A stretch of DNA of 64,000 nucleotides from Erythrobacter litoralis HTCC2594 (GCF_000013005.1 NC_007722.1:67501-131500); one strand, 5' to 3'; shown: positions 9,427 to 18,698, numbered from the stretch's first letter. The notes: generated by a model from the sequence alone, not told the origin. Numbers and translations are program-made.

Positions 9427-9890
9427 TCGAAGCCCTGGGCATCTCCTTCGTCCTGATCGCGCTCACCATCGCAATCCATTACGAAGCGCTGCGCGCGACC
9501 TCGAACTGGATTGTCGATCTGCCGATCTATCCGAGGGCGAGGATGATCGTGGTGCTTGCGGTGGCGATGGTCTCGCATCTGGTGCAGGTCGTGCTCTATG
9601 CATTCGCTTATCTGTGGATGGACGCGCAGGGCACGATGGGCGACGTCGGCGGGGTCGAGAACCCGGCCTTTGCGGACATGTTCTACTTCTCGATCACCTC
9701 CTACACCACGCTCGGTATCGGCGACCTTTTTCCGCATGGCCATATCCGCCTGGTGTCGGGGATCGAGGCGCTCAACGGGCTGGTGCTGGTCGGTTGGACC
9801 GCCTCGTTCACCTATCTCAAGATGGAGCGCTACTGGCGGGTGCCGGAAGAGGTTGCACGGGACGATTTCGGGACGACCAAAAACGATTAG
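9423..9890 (+). CDS. Small potassium-channel-like membrane protein (Ion_trans_2 type)
   Basis: A 155-residue protein with an N-terminal hydrophobic helix (about 4-22), a second (41-64), a pore loop and a last helix (112-132). The pore carries SYTTLGIGD at 93-101, a variant of the TVGYGD potassium selectivity filter. The start ATG overlaps the SLOG gene's TGA (ATGA), so the two are translationally coupled and probably work together. The length fits a minimal pore module without a cytosolic sensor, so a partner such as the SLOG protein may gate it. Relatives are often annotated simply as ion channels. Ion selectivity is inferred from the filter. Confidence 0.8.
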   Translation: MIEALGISFVLIALTIAIHYEALRATSNWIVDLPIYPRARMIVVLAVAMVSHLVQVVLYAFAYLWMDAQGTMGDVGGVENPAFADMFYFSITSYTTLGIGDLFPHGHIRLVSGIEALNGLVLVGWTASFTYLKMERYWRVPEEVARDDFGTTKND

Positions 9891-9902
9891 GCGATCGTTA
9901 GT

Positions 9903-11441
9903 TTAAGCCGTGTTCCAGACGCCCATGCCGTCCCATTCGCCATGACCGGCGCGAACGATTCGGCCCTTTTGGCCGACCGGTTCGACTTTTCCATCGGTAA
10001 GGAGCGCGATCGTCGCCGCGTCTTCCGGCGGTACCACCGCGAGGGTTCGGGCGCCGTCTGGGGTGCGTGCGACGACGGTGCCCACACGCGGCGATCCGTC
10101 GCGCTTGTAGTGGACGGTGTAGGTTTCGATCGTCGCCGGACCGCTGTAGGTCTTGTCGAGCGGCGGCACATCGTCGCGCGCCTTCTCAGCCGCGTCATTA
10201 TAGTCGAAATCCTGCGGGAAGCCGACGCCCTCGATGGGCTGCGCGCTCAGCACGATGGTGTGGCTGTGCGTGGCATAACCGCCATTGGCGAACAGCAAGC
10301 CGGTGCCGCCGCCGCGCAGCTTTTCGACCATGCAGGCAACCGCGTGGCTCATGTAGTTGCCGATCGGTCCGCCGCCGAAGGTAAGCCCGCCGAAGACCGT
10401 CATCGGCTTCTCGAGCGGCCAGCCAAGCGTGCGCCGCGCCATCTTGGGAACGCAGGGAAAGCAGGAGTATAGCTCGACATGGTCGAGATCGTCGGCGGGG
10501 ACGGCGTTCAGTTCCATGGCTTTGCGGATCGAGGTCTCCATCCCCGCCGAGGCCGTGTAGCTGTCGCGCGCCAGGATGCTGTCGGGCTCGAAGGCGCTGG
10601 CCCCCGCGCCGACAAAGACCAGCCTGTCTTCCGACACTCCGCGCCGCCGCGCCTCGGCCAGGCTGGTGACGATGAAGCCCGCACCCTGATTCACGGCGGA
10701 ATTGGCCACCTGCAGCTTGGTGTAGGGAAAGGCGATCGGTCGGTTGTCGGCAGTTGGCTCGATGATTTCTTCCGCCTGGCGTGGCTCGCGAATCCACGCA
10801 GCCTCGGTCCGCGCAGCAACTTGCGAAAAACCGGCCCAGATCGCCCCGCTTTCGGCCTGTCCTTCGGTCAGCGTCTGGCCCTGCGCCGCGCGGAAAGCGT
10901 TTTCGTAGAGCGGATACACGTCTACCGGCACCACCAGGCCGTAGCTCTGCGCATAGCCAAGCTTGCGGCGGTGAGATGCGTCTCGCAGCGCGTCGTGCTC
11001 TTTCGGCTTAGCTTTTTCGGGACTATTCGCGGCTTCCTCTGCCGCCTTCATCTTCGCCAGCGCGCCCGCCGTCCGTAGTGCTTCGCCACCCGTAACCGCG
11101 CAGATGACCGCTTCGCCCGCGCCGATGCGGTTGGCCGCTTCGTTGAGCAAGCGGATCGGGTTGTCGCCATGCGGAGTAGTTTCCTCGACATGCGCCGGAT
11201 CTATCCCCAATGCCTCGGCAACCTTGCCCGCGACCGGGTTGATCTGCGGCCAGGCAATCTGGCCAACTATGCCGAGCGACTGGCAATCCTCGAGCCAGCC
11301 TCCGCCCCCGTCCGCATCCGCGCGTCTCAGCGCCTCCGCCATCAACCCAACCGGATCGAGCCCTTCGCGCGGGTCCGCCGGCCTGTCGTTGATCTGGCCG
11401 ACACCGATGATGACGGGGACATGCTCGGGATTGGTGGGCAT
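9903..11441 (-). CDS. Thiolase-like acetyl-CoA acetyltransferase (SCP2-thiolase type)
   Basis: The 512-residue protein has thiolase-fold landmarks: VPVIIGVGQ at the start, AVTGGEAL, ELYSCFPCVPKMA, then GGLTFGGGPIGNYMSHA and GGYATHSH near the C-terminal active site. These match the SCP2-type thiolase-like group common in Sphingomonadales. The N-terminal nucleophile position reads GGEA rather than a clear Cys motif, so the exact chemistry (thiolytic cleavage of a beta-ketoacyl-CoA or a related Claisen reaction) is uncertain. Start ATG 11441 is preceded by gaggaga about ten bases upstream; an upstream ATG at 11468 is possible. It stands divergent from an MFS gene and next to acyl-CoA dehydrogenases, which suggests the last step of a CoA-ester degradation route. 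Confidence 0.75.
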   Translation of the reverse strand: MPTNPEHVPVIIGVGQINDRPADPREGLDPVGLMAEALRRADADGGGGWLEDCQSLGIVGQIAWPQINPVAGKVAEALGIDPAHVEETTPHGDNPIRLLNEAANRIGAGEAVICAVTGGEALRTAGALAKMKAAEEAANSPEKAKPKEHDALRDASHRRKLGYAQSYGLVVPVDVYPLYENAFRAAQGQTLTEGQAESGAIWAGFSQVAARTEAAWIREPRQAEEIIEPTADNRPIAFPYTKLQVANSAVNQGAGFIVTSLAEARRRGVSEDRLVFVGAGASAFEPDSILARDSYTASAGMETSIRKAMELNAVPADDLDHVELYSCFPCVPKMARRTLGWPLEKPMTVFGGLTFGGGPIGNYMSHAVACMVEKLRGGGTGLLFANGGYATHSHTIVLSAQPIEGVGFPQDFDYNDAAEKARDDVPPLDKTYSGPATIETYTVHYKRDGSPRVGTVVARTPDGARTLAVVPPEDAATIALLTDGKVEPVGQKGRIVRAGHGEWDGMGVWNTA

Positions 11442-11565
11442 CGCGCGGCTTTCTCCTCTGATCGTCATCGCTAAAGCAATTCGCACGCCTCTCGACAAGC
11501 GGCCTTGTGCTGGCGGCGCAACCCGTTAGGCTCCCGAACTGGAGAGAGAAAAAGGCCCCCGCCAT

Positions 11566-13059
11566 TTGACCGACATCAGCGCAACTGGATTGCCGCCGCT
11601 GCCTACGCGCACGCGGTGGCTCTATGGCACGGGCCTGATGGCGAGCGGTATCAAGACCACCGCTTTCAGCACCTATCTGCTGCTCTATTTCAACCAGGTC
11701 CTCGGCGTCCCGGTCGACATCGTCTCGCAGGCGATTTTCCTTACCCTGCTCATCGATGCCATTGCCGATCCGCTGATCGGCCGGTGGAGCGACCGGACGA
11801 GAAGCAGGCTGGGTCGGCGCCATCCCTTCTTGTTCGCCGCCGCTGTTCCGGCCGGCCTGTTCTTCGCCGCCACCTGGTTTCCGCCCGATGGTCTGTCCGA
11901 TTTCGGGATGGGCGTCTGGGTGTTCTGCCTCGCCAGCCTGACCCGCGCCTGCATGAGCCTGTTCGAGATACCTTCGAGCGCGCTCGGGGCAGAGCTGACC
12001 GACGACTACACCGAGCGCACCCGTATCTTTGCGCTGCGGTTCTGGTTCGGCTATATCGGCGCCTTCGGGTTCGGGGCTTTCTGCCTCGCGGTCTTCTTCG
12101 CCGAAACGCCCGAATACCCGCGCGGCCAGCTCAATCCGGAGGGCTATGTCGGCTTCGCGATTACGGGCGGCATCCTCATCGCCCTGGCGGTGCTGACCTG
12201 TGCGTTCGGCACCAGGAGCCGCATTCCCTACCTCAGGCAGGTGCGCGAGCGTGCCAGCAAGCTTTCGCCGATGGATCACTTGCGGGAAATGGGATCGGCC
12301 TTCGCGCACCGCCCCTTCCTTGCCATTTTCGGCTATTCGCTGTCGAAGCAGGTCGCGATCGGCATGTATGTATCGAGCACGATCTACTTCAATACCTTCA
12401 TCTTCGGCTTGAATGCCGGTCAACTTGCGATCCTGACGGTCGAGCAGCTGGTGGCGGCGACATGCGCGGTGCCGCTCGCGCCGATCCTCGCCCGCAAGAT
12501 GGGCAAGCGCAATGCGGCGATGGCGATGGGCTTCGGCGGGATCTGCATCGGTGTGATGCCGCTGATCCTGACCTTCTTCGGCCTGTTCTATCCCAAAGGC
12601 GATCCGATGCTGCTGCCCGCGCTCTTCATCGTCGGTGCGATCTATCACACGATGATCGCGACCTCGCTGATGAATTCCTCCGGCATGATCGCGGACACAA
12701 TCGAGGATTTTGCGGTGAAGAGCGACCGGCATAATGCGGGCGTCTTCTTCTCCGTCAACAGCTTTACCACCCAGGCCTCTGCCGGGCTCGGCATCCTGAT
12801 GTCGGGCATCGTGCTGCAGGCCGCGAATTTTCCGGAGGATGCCGACCCGCTCGGAGTCAGCCAGGCGATCAGCAACAGCCTGATTGTCTGGTACGTGCCT
12901 CTGGTCGTCGGCCTTTGGGCGATCGGCACGTTCCTGCTGCTGTTCTACCCGATCACGGAGGCATCGCATCGCGCCAACGTCGAAAAACTGGCGGCGCGCG
13001 AAGCGAGGCTAAATGCGCAGACCGTGCGCGATTCGCCTGAAGCCGGATCGCCCGGCTGA
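11566..13059 (+). CDS. MFS transporter of the glycoside-pentoside-hexuronide (GPH) type
   Basis: The protein has about 497 residues and twelve hydrophobic segments. DPLIGRWSDRTRSRLGRRHP after the second helix is the GPH-family cytoplasmic loop signature (DPxxGxxSDRT...GRRxP). It should be a cation- or proton-coupled symporter in the inner membrane. The first in-frame start is TTG at 11566, but the purine-rich ggagagag lies about 17 bases before it. ATG 11638 is an alternative but would cut into the first helix region. In this catabolic neighbourhood it may import an oligosaccharide conjugate, terpenoid or fatty-acid-like substrate. The true substrate is unknown. Confidence 0.8.
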   Translation: MTDISATGLPPLPTRTRWLYGTGLMASGIKTTAFSTYLLLYFNQVLGVPVDIVSQAIFLTLLIDAIADPLIGRWSDRTRSRLGRRHPFLFAAAVPAGLFFAATWFPPDGLSDFGMGVWVFCLASLTRACMSLFEIPSSALGAELTDDYTERTRIFALRFWFGYIGAFGFGAFCLAVFFAETPEYPRGQLNPEGYVGFAITGGILIALAVLTCAFGTRSRIPYLRQVRERASKLSPMDHLREMGSAFAHRPFLAIFGYSLSKQVAIGMYVSSTIYFNTFIFGLNAGQLAILTVEQLVAATCAVPLAPILARKMGKRNAAMAMGFGGICIGVMPLILTFFGLFYPKGDPMLLPALFIVGAIYHTMIATSLMNSSGMIADTIEDFAVKSDRHNAGVFFSVNSFTTQASAGLGILMSGIVLQAANFPEDADPLGVSQAISNSLIVWYVPLVVGLWAIGTFLLLFYPITEASHRANVEKLAAREARLNAQTVRDSPEAGSPG

Positions 13060-13158
13060 CGCCTTCCGCTACGTCAGCATGGACCACAGGCCCCCTGTTC
13101 TCGGCCCTTTGACTCGTGCATAGGTGGCAAAACAAGACTCATAAGCAGGAGAGAAGCG

Positions 13159-14370
13159 ATGGCGACCGCAGCCGACACCCGCCCGGAAGACGATCTCGAT
13201 GCCTTCCGCGCCGAAGTGAAGGACTTCCTCAAGGCCAGTTTCCCCGACAGCCTCAAGGGCAAGGGCAATGTCATGCGCACGGTCGAAGGGCCGGGCGAAG
13301 AAACGCCGGAAGAAAAGGCCTGGCGCGAGGCCATGGGCGAGAAAGGCTGGGGCACTCCGACCTGGCCCAAAGAGTATAATGGCGGCGGCCTGACCAAGAA
13401 GCAGGCCAAGGTGCTCGAGCAGGAAATGGCCATGGCCGGGGCCTGGAACCCGATCGGCGGCATGGGCGTGATGATGTTCGGCCCGACGCTGCTCGAGTTC
13501 GGCAGCCACGAACAAAAGCTCGAACATATCCCGCCGATCACCCGCGGCGAAGTACGCTGGTGCCAAGGCTATTCGGAGCCGAATGCCGGTTCGGATCTTG
13601 CCAGCTTGCAGACCAGCGCCGAGGACAAGGGCGATCACTATCTCGTCAATGGCCAGAAGACCTGGACCAGCGGCGGGCAGTGGGCGGACAAATGCTTCTG
13701 CCTTGTCCGCACCGACCGCAGCGACAAGCACAAGGGCATTTCCTTCCTGCTGATCGACATGGACTCGCCCGGCGTCGACGTGAAGCCGATCACTATGATC
13801 AGCGGCATGAGCCCGTTTTGCGAGACCTTCTTCACCGATGTGAAGGTGCCGAAGGAAAACCTCGTCGGCGAAGAAGGGCAGGGCTGGACCATCGGCAAGC
13901 GCCTGCTCCAGCACGAACGGACCAATATCTCCGGTGGTGGAGCGCTCGCGGCGCTCAATGCCCAGCCGCTTTCCAAGATTGCCGAGCATTATCTCGGCAC
14001 CGACGAACAGGGCCGGCTCAATGACCCGGAAATGCGGGCAAAGATCGCCGAATTCGAAATGGCGTGGAACACCTTCCTCCTCACCGCGCGCCGCGCGATG
14101 GAGGAAAGCAAGGCGCAGGGCGGCGTTTCGGAGATCAGTTCGATCCTCAAGAATGTCGGCTCCAAGCTGGGCCAGCAGCGCGCCGAATTGCTGATCGAGA
14201 TCATGGGCTTCCGCGGCCTCGGCTGGGAAGGCGAAGGCTTTACGGATAAGGAACTGCAGCATGTCCGCGGCTGGCTCTTCGGCAAGGCGACCACGATCTA
14301 TGGCGGCTCGACCGAAATCCAGAACAACATCATCGCCAAGCGTATCCTTGGCATGCTGGACCACCAGTAA
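13159..14370 (+). CDS. Acyl-CoA dehydrogenase (FadE-type)
   Basis: This 403-residue flavoprotein family member shows YSEPNAGSDLASLQT (FAD/substrate region, about residue 136), WTSGGQWAD, and the C-terminal GGSTEIQNNIIAKRIL that closes the FAD site. It oxidises an acyl-CoA to the 2-enoyl-CoA, passing electrons to ETF. The start has a good ribosome site (caggagagaagcg before ATG). The gene is 29 bases ahead of a second, shorter acyl-CoA dehydrogenase. Such pairs often form alpha2beta2 heterotetramers in steroid or branched side-chain catabolism, so partnership with the next gene is a reasonable inference. Confidence 0.93.
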   Translation: MATAADTRPEDDLDAFRAEVKDFLKASFPDSLKGKGNVMRTVEGPGEETPEEKAWREAMGEKGWGTPTWPKEYNGGGLTKKQAKVLEQEMAMAGAWNPIGGMGVMMFGPTLLEFGSHEQKLEHIPPITRGEVRWCQGYSEPNAGSDLASLQTSAEDKGDHYLVNGQKTWTSGGQWADKCFCLVRTDRSDKHKGISFLLIDMDSPGVDVKPITMISGMSPFCETFFTDVKVPKENLVGEEGQGWTIGKRLLQHERTNISGGGALAALNAQPLSKIAEHYLGTDEQGRLNDPEMRAKIAEFEMAWNTFLLTARRAMEESKAQGGVSEISSILKNVGSKLGQQRAELLIEIMGFRGLGWEGEGFTDKELQHVRGWLFGKATTIYGGSTEIQNNIIAKRILGMLDHQ

Positions 14371-14399
14371 GCGCGGGCGCAGGGACAGGACGAAACATC

Positions 14400-15464
14400 A
14401 TGGCAGTGCTGAACGAAGAACAGACCATGCTGCGCGACATGGCGCAGGAATGGACGAAGAACGAAAGCCCGGTCGCCGCGTGGCGCAAGGTCCGCAACGA
14501 GGGCAAGAATTTCGATCCCGAAGCCTGGGACGCGATGGCCGAAATGGGCTGGACCGGCGTCATCATCCCCGAAAACTTCGGCGGCAGCGACTTCGGCTGG
14601 ATGAGCCTCGGGCTGGTGGTCGAGGAAACCGGCAAGACGCTGACGGCGAGCCCGCTGGTGGCAAGCTCGCTCGCGGCAAGCGCAATCATCCTCGGCGGCT
14701 CGCAGGCGCAGAAGGAAAAATACCTGCCCCGGCTCGCCAGTGGTGAACTGGTCGGCACGCTCGCCTTCGACGATGCCGCGCGGCACACCGGCGCAACGTC
14801 GAGCGCGACGGTTTCGGACGGCAAGCTGAGCGGCACCAAGCCTTTCGTGCACGAGGCCGAAAGCGCCGGGCTGTTTGTGGTCCTCGCCAGCGACGGTGTG
14901 TATTTCGTAGAGAAGGGGGATGGTGTTGCGCTGTCCGATCGCAACCTCACCGACCAGCGCGACCATGCCGAAGTGACATTCGACGGCGCGCCTGCGGAAA
15001 AGCTGGCCGATGGCGGCGACGATCTCGCCGAGCAGATCCTCGACCGTGCGCGCATTCTTACCGCTGCCGAAATGCTCGGCATGGCGCAGCAGGTCTTCGA
15101 TGAAACGCTCGCCTATCTGAAGCAGCGAACGCAGTTCAACCAGGTGCTATCGAGTTTTCAGGCGCTGCAGCACCGCATGGCCGACCTGTTCACCGATCTC
15201 GAGCTGATGCGTACCGCTGTCGAGGCCGGGTTGCAGGCGCTCGATACCGGGTTCAAGGTGCCCGAGGCGGCCTGCCTCGCCAAGAGCCGCGCCAACGATG
15301 TGCTGCACACGATGAGCCGGCAGGGTATCCAACTTCATGGCGGGATCGGGATGACTGACGAATACGATGTTGGGTTTTACCTGAAGCGCGCCCGTGTTCT
15401 CGAAGCGAGCTGGGGCAATTCGGGCTTCCTCAAGGATCGCCACGCCAAGCTCGCCGGCTATTGA
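14400..15464 (+). CDS. Acyl-CoA dehydrogenase, second subunit-like
   Basis: A 354-residue acyl-CoA dehydrogenase-fold protein: N-terminal helical domain, beta-domain around LAFDDAARHTGA, and C-terminal HGGIGMTDEYDVGFYLKRA. It lacks the GSTEIQ-type ending seen in its upstream neighbour, and finishes with SGFLKDRHAKLAGY. This divergence is typical of the partner subunit in heteromeric enzymes, where one chain carries the catalytic base and the other part of the FAD site. It is probably cotranscribed with the preceding gene. Whether it is active alone cannot be judged by eye. Confidence 0.9.
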   Translation: MAVLNEEQTMLRDMAQEWTKNESPVAAWRKVRNEGKNFDPEAWDAMAEMGWTGVIIPENFGGSDFGWMSLGLVVEETGKTLTASPLVASSLAASAIILGGSQAQKEKYLPRLASGELVGTLAFDDAARHTGATSSATVSDGKLSGTKPFVHEAESAGLFVVLASDGVYFVEKGDGVALSDRNLTDQRDHAEVTFDGAPAEKLADGGDDLAEQILDRARILTAAEMLGMAQQVFDETLAYLKQRTQFNQVLSSFQALQHRMADLFTDLELMRTAVEAGLQALDTGFKVPEAACLAKSRANDVLHTMSRQGIQLHGGIGMTDEYDVGFYLKRARVLEASWGNSGFLKDRHAKLAGY

Positions 15465-15497
15465 GGCCGGCCCGCGACATGCTCGGCACCGCTAATC

Positions 15498-15613
15498 CGT
15501 TCGGGCTGAGCCTGTCGAAGCCTTGTCTTTCACTTTGAGCTCTACGCCAGAAGAAAGGACAGCCCTTCGGAGTCGAAGACGGCGCGAAGCGCCACCGGCT
15601 CAGGGCGAACGGG
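15498..15613. repeat. Palindromic sphingomonad-type intergenic repeat (inverted pair)
   Basis: The left arm ccgttcgggctgagcctg (15498-15515, continuing tcgaagcc to 15523) and the right arm ccaccggctcagggcgaacg (15593-15612) are inverted, degenerate copies of one motif. Versions of ttcgggctgagcctgtcgaag recur between genes throughout sphingomonad genomes. Another aggacagcccttcgg-type fragment lies between the arms. The element fills most of the gap before the MFS gene and makes an upstream reading-frame extension of that gene look coding when it is not. Confidence 0.6.
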
Positions 15614-15624
15614 AAGTGGAGAGC

Positions 15625-16884
15625 ATGCAACACGATGTGTGGTCCCGCCACCACGCGTTCGTGGAATCGAACCTCAGGCGCAATTACGCCGCGACGCTGA
15701 TCCACGGCGTATTCGGAATGACGGGCTTCCGCCTGATCTACGCGCCCACGATCATCCCGGCCTATCTCTATGTCCAGACCGGCAGCGCGGCCGCCGTCGG
15801 CCTCGGCATGGCGCTGCTGCAACTCGGCGGAACGCTCTCGCCGGTCCTGTCGGGCGCGCGGGTCGAGAGCCGCAATCACATCCTGCCCTATGCCATCACC
15901 GTCGGCTCCCTGATGCGGATGATGGTGCTGGCCATGGCGCTGACCGCATGGTTTCTCGAAGGGCGGGCGCTGTTTGCCGCGACGCTGGCGATCTTCCTTG
16001 CGCTGGGGTTCTTCCAGGGCGCGCAGCGGGTCGCGTTCCAGATGCTGATGGCCAAGGTCATCCCGATCGACCGGCGCGGGCGATTGCAGGGCGTGCGCAA
16101 CCTCCTCGGCGGCGGCATTGCGGCGGTTTTGGCCTGGGCGGCGGGGGTTTATTTCATCGAGCAGCAATGGCTCGGCAACGGCTATGCGACGACGTTCCTG
16201 TTTGCCTTCATCCTGACCACCATCGGCCTGCTGGTGCTGCAATTCGGCATCAAGGAGCCATCCGCTCCCACTATCCGCCAGCCGGTGCCGCTGCGAGAGC
16301 GCTGGGGCCAGTTCGCCGAGCTCCTGCGGCACCGCACCTATCGCTTCTTCCTGCTGGCGCACGGCTTTTCCAGCATCGCCCGTGTCGGCCTGCCGTTCTG
16401 GACGCTCTATGTCGGCGAGCGGCTCGGATTGGACGGCTATGTCATCGGTGCGCTCAGCCTTGCCTATCTCGCCTCGGAGACGGTCAGCAACGTGCTGTGG
16501 GGCCAGATCGGCGATCGTTACGGCTTCCGGCTGGTCTATCTCGGCGCGCTTTTCTGCAGCCTGGTGGGTCTGACACTGTTGGTCGCAGGTGAAGGTGCGA
16601 TGCTCTATGCCGCCTTTGCCGCACTCGGCTTCGGCATGTCGGGCTGGATGATGGCGGCGCTGACGCTGGTCCTGGAATTCGGCGCGCACGAGGACATTCC
16701 TATGCGGATCGCGCTCACTACTACCGTCGAGGGCGCGGTATCTTCGACCGGACCGATCATCGCCGGGCTTGCCATCGCTGCGCTCGGGTTTATGCCTTTG
16801 ATCGTCGCTGCATTCCTGTCGCTCGGATTGGCCCTGGCAGTGGTGTTCTGGCGTGTCAGCGAGCCGCGGAGTCAGCTGTCCTGA
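15625..16884 (+). CDS. MFS transporter
   Basis: A 419-residue polytopic protein with about twelve hydrophobic segments and an MFS-like cytoplasmic loop DRRGRLQGVRN after the central helices, placing it in the major facilitator superfamily. ATG 15625 follows gtggagagc at a short distance. The 34 codons upstream lie in the palindromic repeat and are excluded. The gene converges with the acyl-CoA synthetase, the two 3' ends overlapping by 13 bases. The substrate is not predictable from sequence. Position in a CoA-ester catabolic block suggests uptake or efflux of a hydrophobic carboxylate. Confidence 0.8.
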   Translation: MQHDVWSRHHAFVESNLRRNYAATLIHGVFGMTGFRLIYAPTIIPAYLYVQTGSAAAVGLGMALLQLGGTLSPVLSGARVESRNHILPYAITVGSLMRMMVLAMALTAWFLEGRALFAATLAIFLALGFFQGAQRVAFQMLMAKVIPIDRRGRLQGVRNLLGGGIAAVLAWAAGVYFIEQQWLGNGYATTFLFAFILTTIGLLVLQFGIKEPSAPTIRQPVPLRERWGQFAELLRHRTYRFFLLAHGFSSIARVGLPFWTLYVGERLGLDGYVIGALSLAYLASETVSNVLWGQIGDRYGFRLVYLGALFCSLVGLTLLVAGEGAMLYAAFAALGFGMSGWMMAALTLVLEFGAHEDIPMRIALTTTVEGAVSSTGPIIAGLAIAALGFMPLIVAAFLSLGLALAVVFWRVSEPRSQLS

Positions 16885-18608
16885 AACAGCGCCCCTAGGT
16901 CCTTCTTCAGGATCTTGCCATTGGCATTGCGCGGCAGCGTGTCCTGTACAAAGAGTATCCGCACGGGGACTTTGAATCTCGCCAGTCGCTCGGCTACCCA
17001 GCTTTGCAATTCGGTCTCGCTCGCGGTCATGCCCGGTGCGAGGTGGACGACGGCCGCGGGCTCTTCGCCCAATTGTTTGTGCGGCAGGCCGATCAGCGCA
17101 GCATCGGTCACTGCCGGGTGATCGTAGAGGACGTTCTCGACCTCGCTTGAATAGATATTCTCGCCGCCGCGGATGACCATGTCCTTGGCGCGATCAACGA
17201 TATAGCAGAAGCCTTCCTCGTCGAGCCGCGCAAGGTCGCCTGTCCGGACCCAGCCGTCGACGAAAGTTTCCGCGCTCGCTTCAGGTCGGTTCCAGTATTC
17301 GATCACCGTCATCGGCCCTCTGGCCCATAGTTCGCCGACTTCGCCGACCGGCAATTCCCTGCCGGCCTCGTCGGTGATTTTCAGGTCGGCCACCGGCACC
17401 GGCGGGCCGCAGCTTTCCGGGCGGTTGAGATAGTCTTCCGCCGTGTGGCTGGTGACGGTTGCCATGGTCTCCGTCATGCCCCAGCCGTTGCCGGGCATGG
17501 CGCCGAATACTTCGTAGATCTTGCGCACCAGTTCGGGCGCTGCTGGCGCCCCGCCATAAGCGATGCTTTCGAGGCTCGAGAGGTCGTACTTGTCGCGATC
17601 GGGATGCTCGATCATCTGCCACGCGATCGTCGGCACGCCGCCGGTCAGATTGACCTTCTCGCGCTCGATGATCTCGAAGGCTTTCACCGTGTCCCAGCGA
17701 TACAGGAAAATCAGCGTGTGGCCTGCAAACAGAGCGCCCATCATGCTCGCCGAGCAGGCCGTGACATGGAACAGCGGGATGACGGTTAGCCCGACCTTCT
17801 GCACGCCCGCCGGCGGCACTTCGCCGCGCCGCAAGGCGGTGCGCGCAGCGGCATAGGCGCTGGAGAGGATATTGGTGGTGAGGTTGCGATGGCTGCCGAG
17901 CGCGCCCTTGGGCCGGCCGGTCGTGCCGCTGGTATAGAAGATCGTCGCCGGATCGTCCGGGGCGATGTCGGCTTCGGGCATCTCTGCATCCGGCAGCGTC
18001 GGCCACGAATGCGGCGTGCCGATCAGATCTTCGAGGCGCTCTACCGAGAGATCGTCGCCTCCCATGCGCGAAACGAGGACATCGGCGAGATCGGGGCAGG
18101 CTTCGCGGTGCGGAGCAATCCGTTCCCATCGCTCGGCATCGCAGACCAGCAGTTTCGCGCCAGAATCGGCGAGACCGAATTCAAGCTCGTCTCCGGTCCA
18201 CCAGGCATTGAGCGGCACGCAAATTGCACCGATGCTCGTCGCGGCGAAGAAGACGACGGGCCATTCAGGCAGGTTGCGCATCGCCAGCGCCACCCGGTCG
18301 CCCTTGGCAATCCCGCGTTTGCGGAACTCCGTAGCAAGCGCTGCGACAGCCCGGTACCAGGCGTCGTAGGTGACCCGTTCGTCCTCGTAGATCGTGAACA
18401 GCCGCTCGCCATGGCTGCGCGCATGAACGGCCAGCGCGCGCAAGCTCGGCGGGGCATTTTTCCAGACCCGCGTCGGGATGCCGCGCACATCGACGGTCTC
18501 GTACTCGAAGGGCATGCCCGGCGCGCACAATGTATCGTGCACCTGCTGCAGCGACATCGCTGGCCAGCCATCCGGCTTGCTCCAGCCGAGCACATTGGTT
18601 TCACTCAC
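16872..18608 (-). CDS. AMP-forming acyl-CoA synthetase/ligase
   Basis: The 578-residue ANL-superfamily enzyme has the P-loop motif YTSGTTGRPKG, the adenine motif GWGMTETMA, the hinge GWVRTGDLARLDEEG with DRAKDMVIRGGENIYSSEVE, and the C-terminal catalytic Lys in NANGKILKKDL. It activates a carboxylic acid to acyl-AMP and then acyl-CoA. GTG 18608, preceded by gggagagagcg, fits the ribosome-site style of neighbouring genes better than the ATG at 18665. It is divergent from the serine hydrolase. It probably supplies the CoA ester for the adjacent dehydrogenases and FadJ-like enzyme. The acid itself is unknown. Confidence 0.92.
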   Translation of the reverse strand: MSETNVLGWSKPDGWPAMSLQQVHDTLCAPGMPFEYETVDVRGIPTRVWKNAPPSLRALAVHARSHGERLFTIYEDERVTYDAWYRAVAALATEFRKRGIAKGDRVALAMRNLPEWPVVFFAATSIGAICVPLNAWWTGDELEFGLADSGAKLLVCDAERWERIAPHREACPDLADVLVSRMGGDDLSVERLEDLIGTPHSWPTLPDAEMPEADIAPDDPATIFYTSGTTGRPKGALGSHRNLTTNILSSAYAAARTALRRGEVPPAGVQKVGLTVIPLFHVTACSASMMGALFAGHTLIFLYRWDTVKAFEIIEREKVNLTGGVPTIAWQMIEHPDRDKYDLSSLESIAYGGAPAAPELVRKIYEVFGAMPGNGWGMTETMATVTSHTAEDYLNRPESCGPPVPVADLKITDEAGRELPVGEVGELWARGPMTVIEYWNRPEASAETFVDGWVRTGDLARLDEEGFCYIVDRAKDMVIRGGENIYSSEVENVLYDHPAVTDAALIGLPHKQLGEEPAAVVHLAPGMTASETELQSWVAERLARFKVPVRILFVQDTLPRNANGKILKKDLGALFQDS

Positions 18609-18698
18609 CGCTCTCTCCCAATCGAGTCTGTTTTTCTTTGCAACCGATGCTAGGTGAGGTTGCAAGAGCGCTCAAGCGCCGAACCATTGGGAGAGAGA

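Noticed and set aside
11023..12969. A 648-codon minus-strand frame across the thiolase-like and GPH transporter genes
   Set aside because: Charged, domain-free translation antisense to the transporter; composition shadow.
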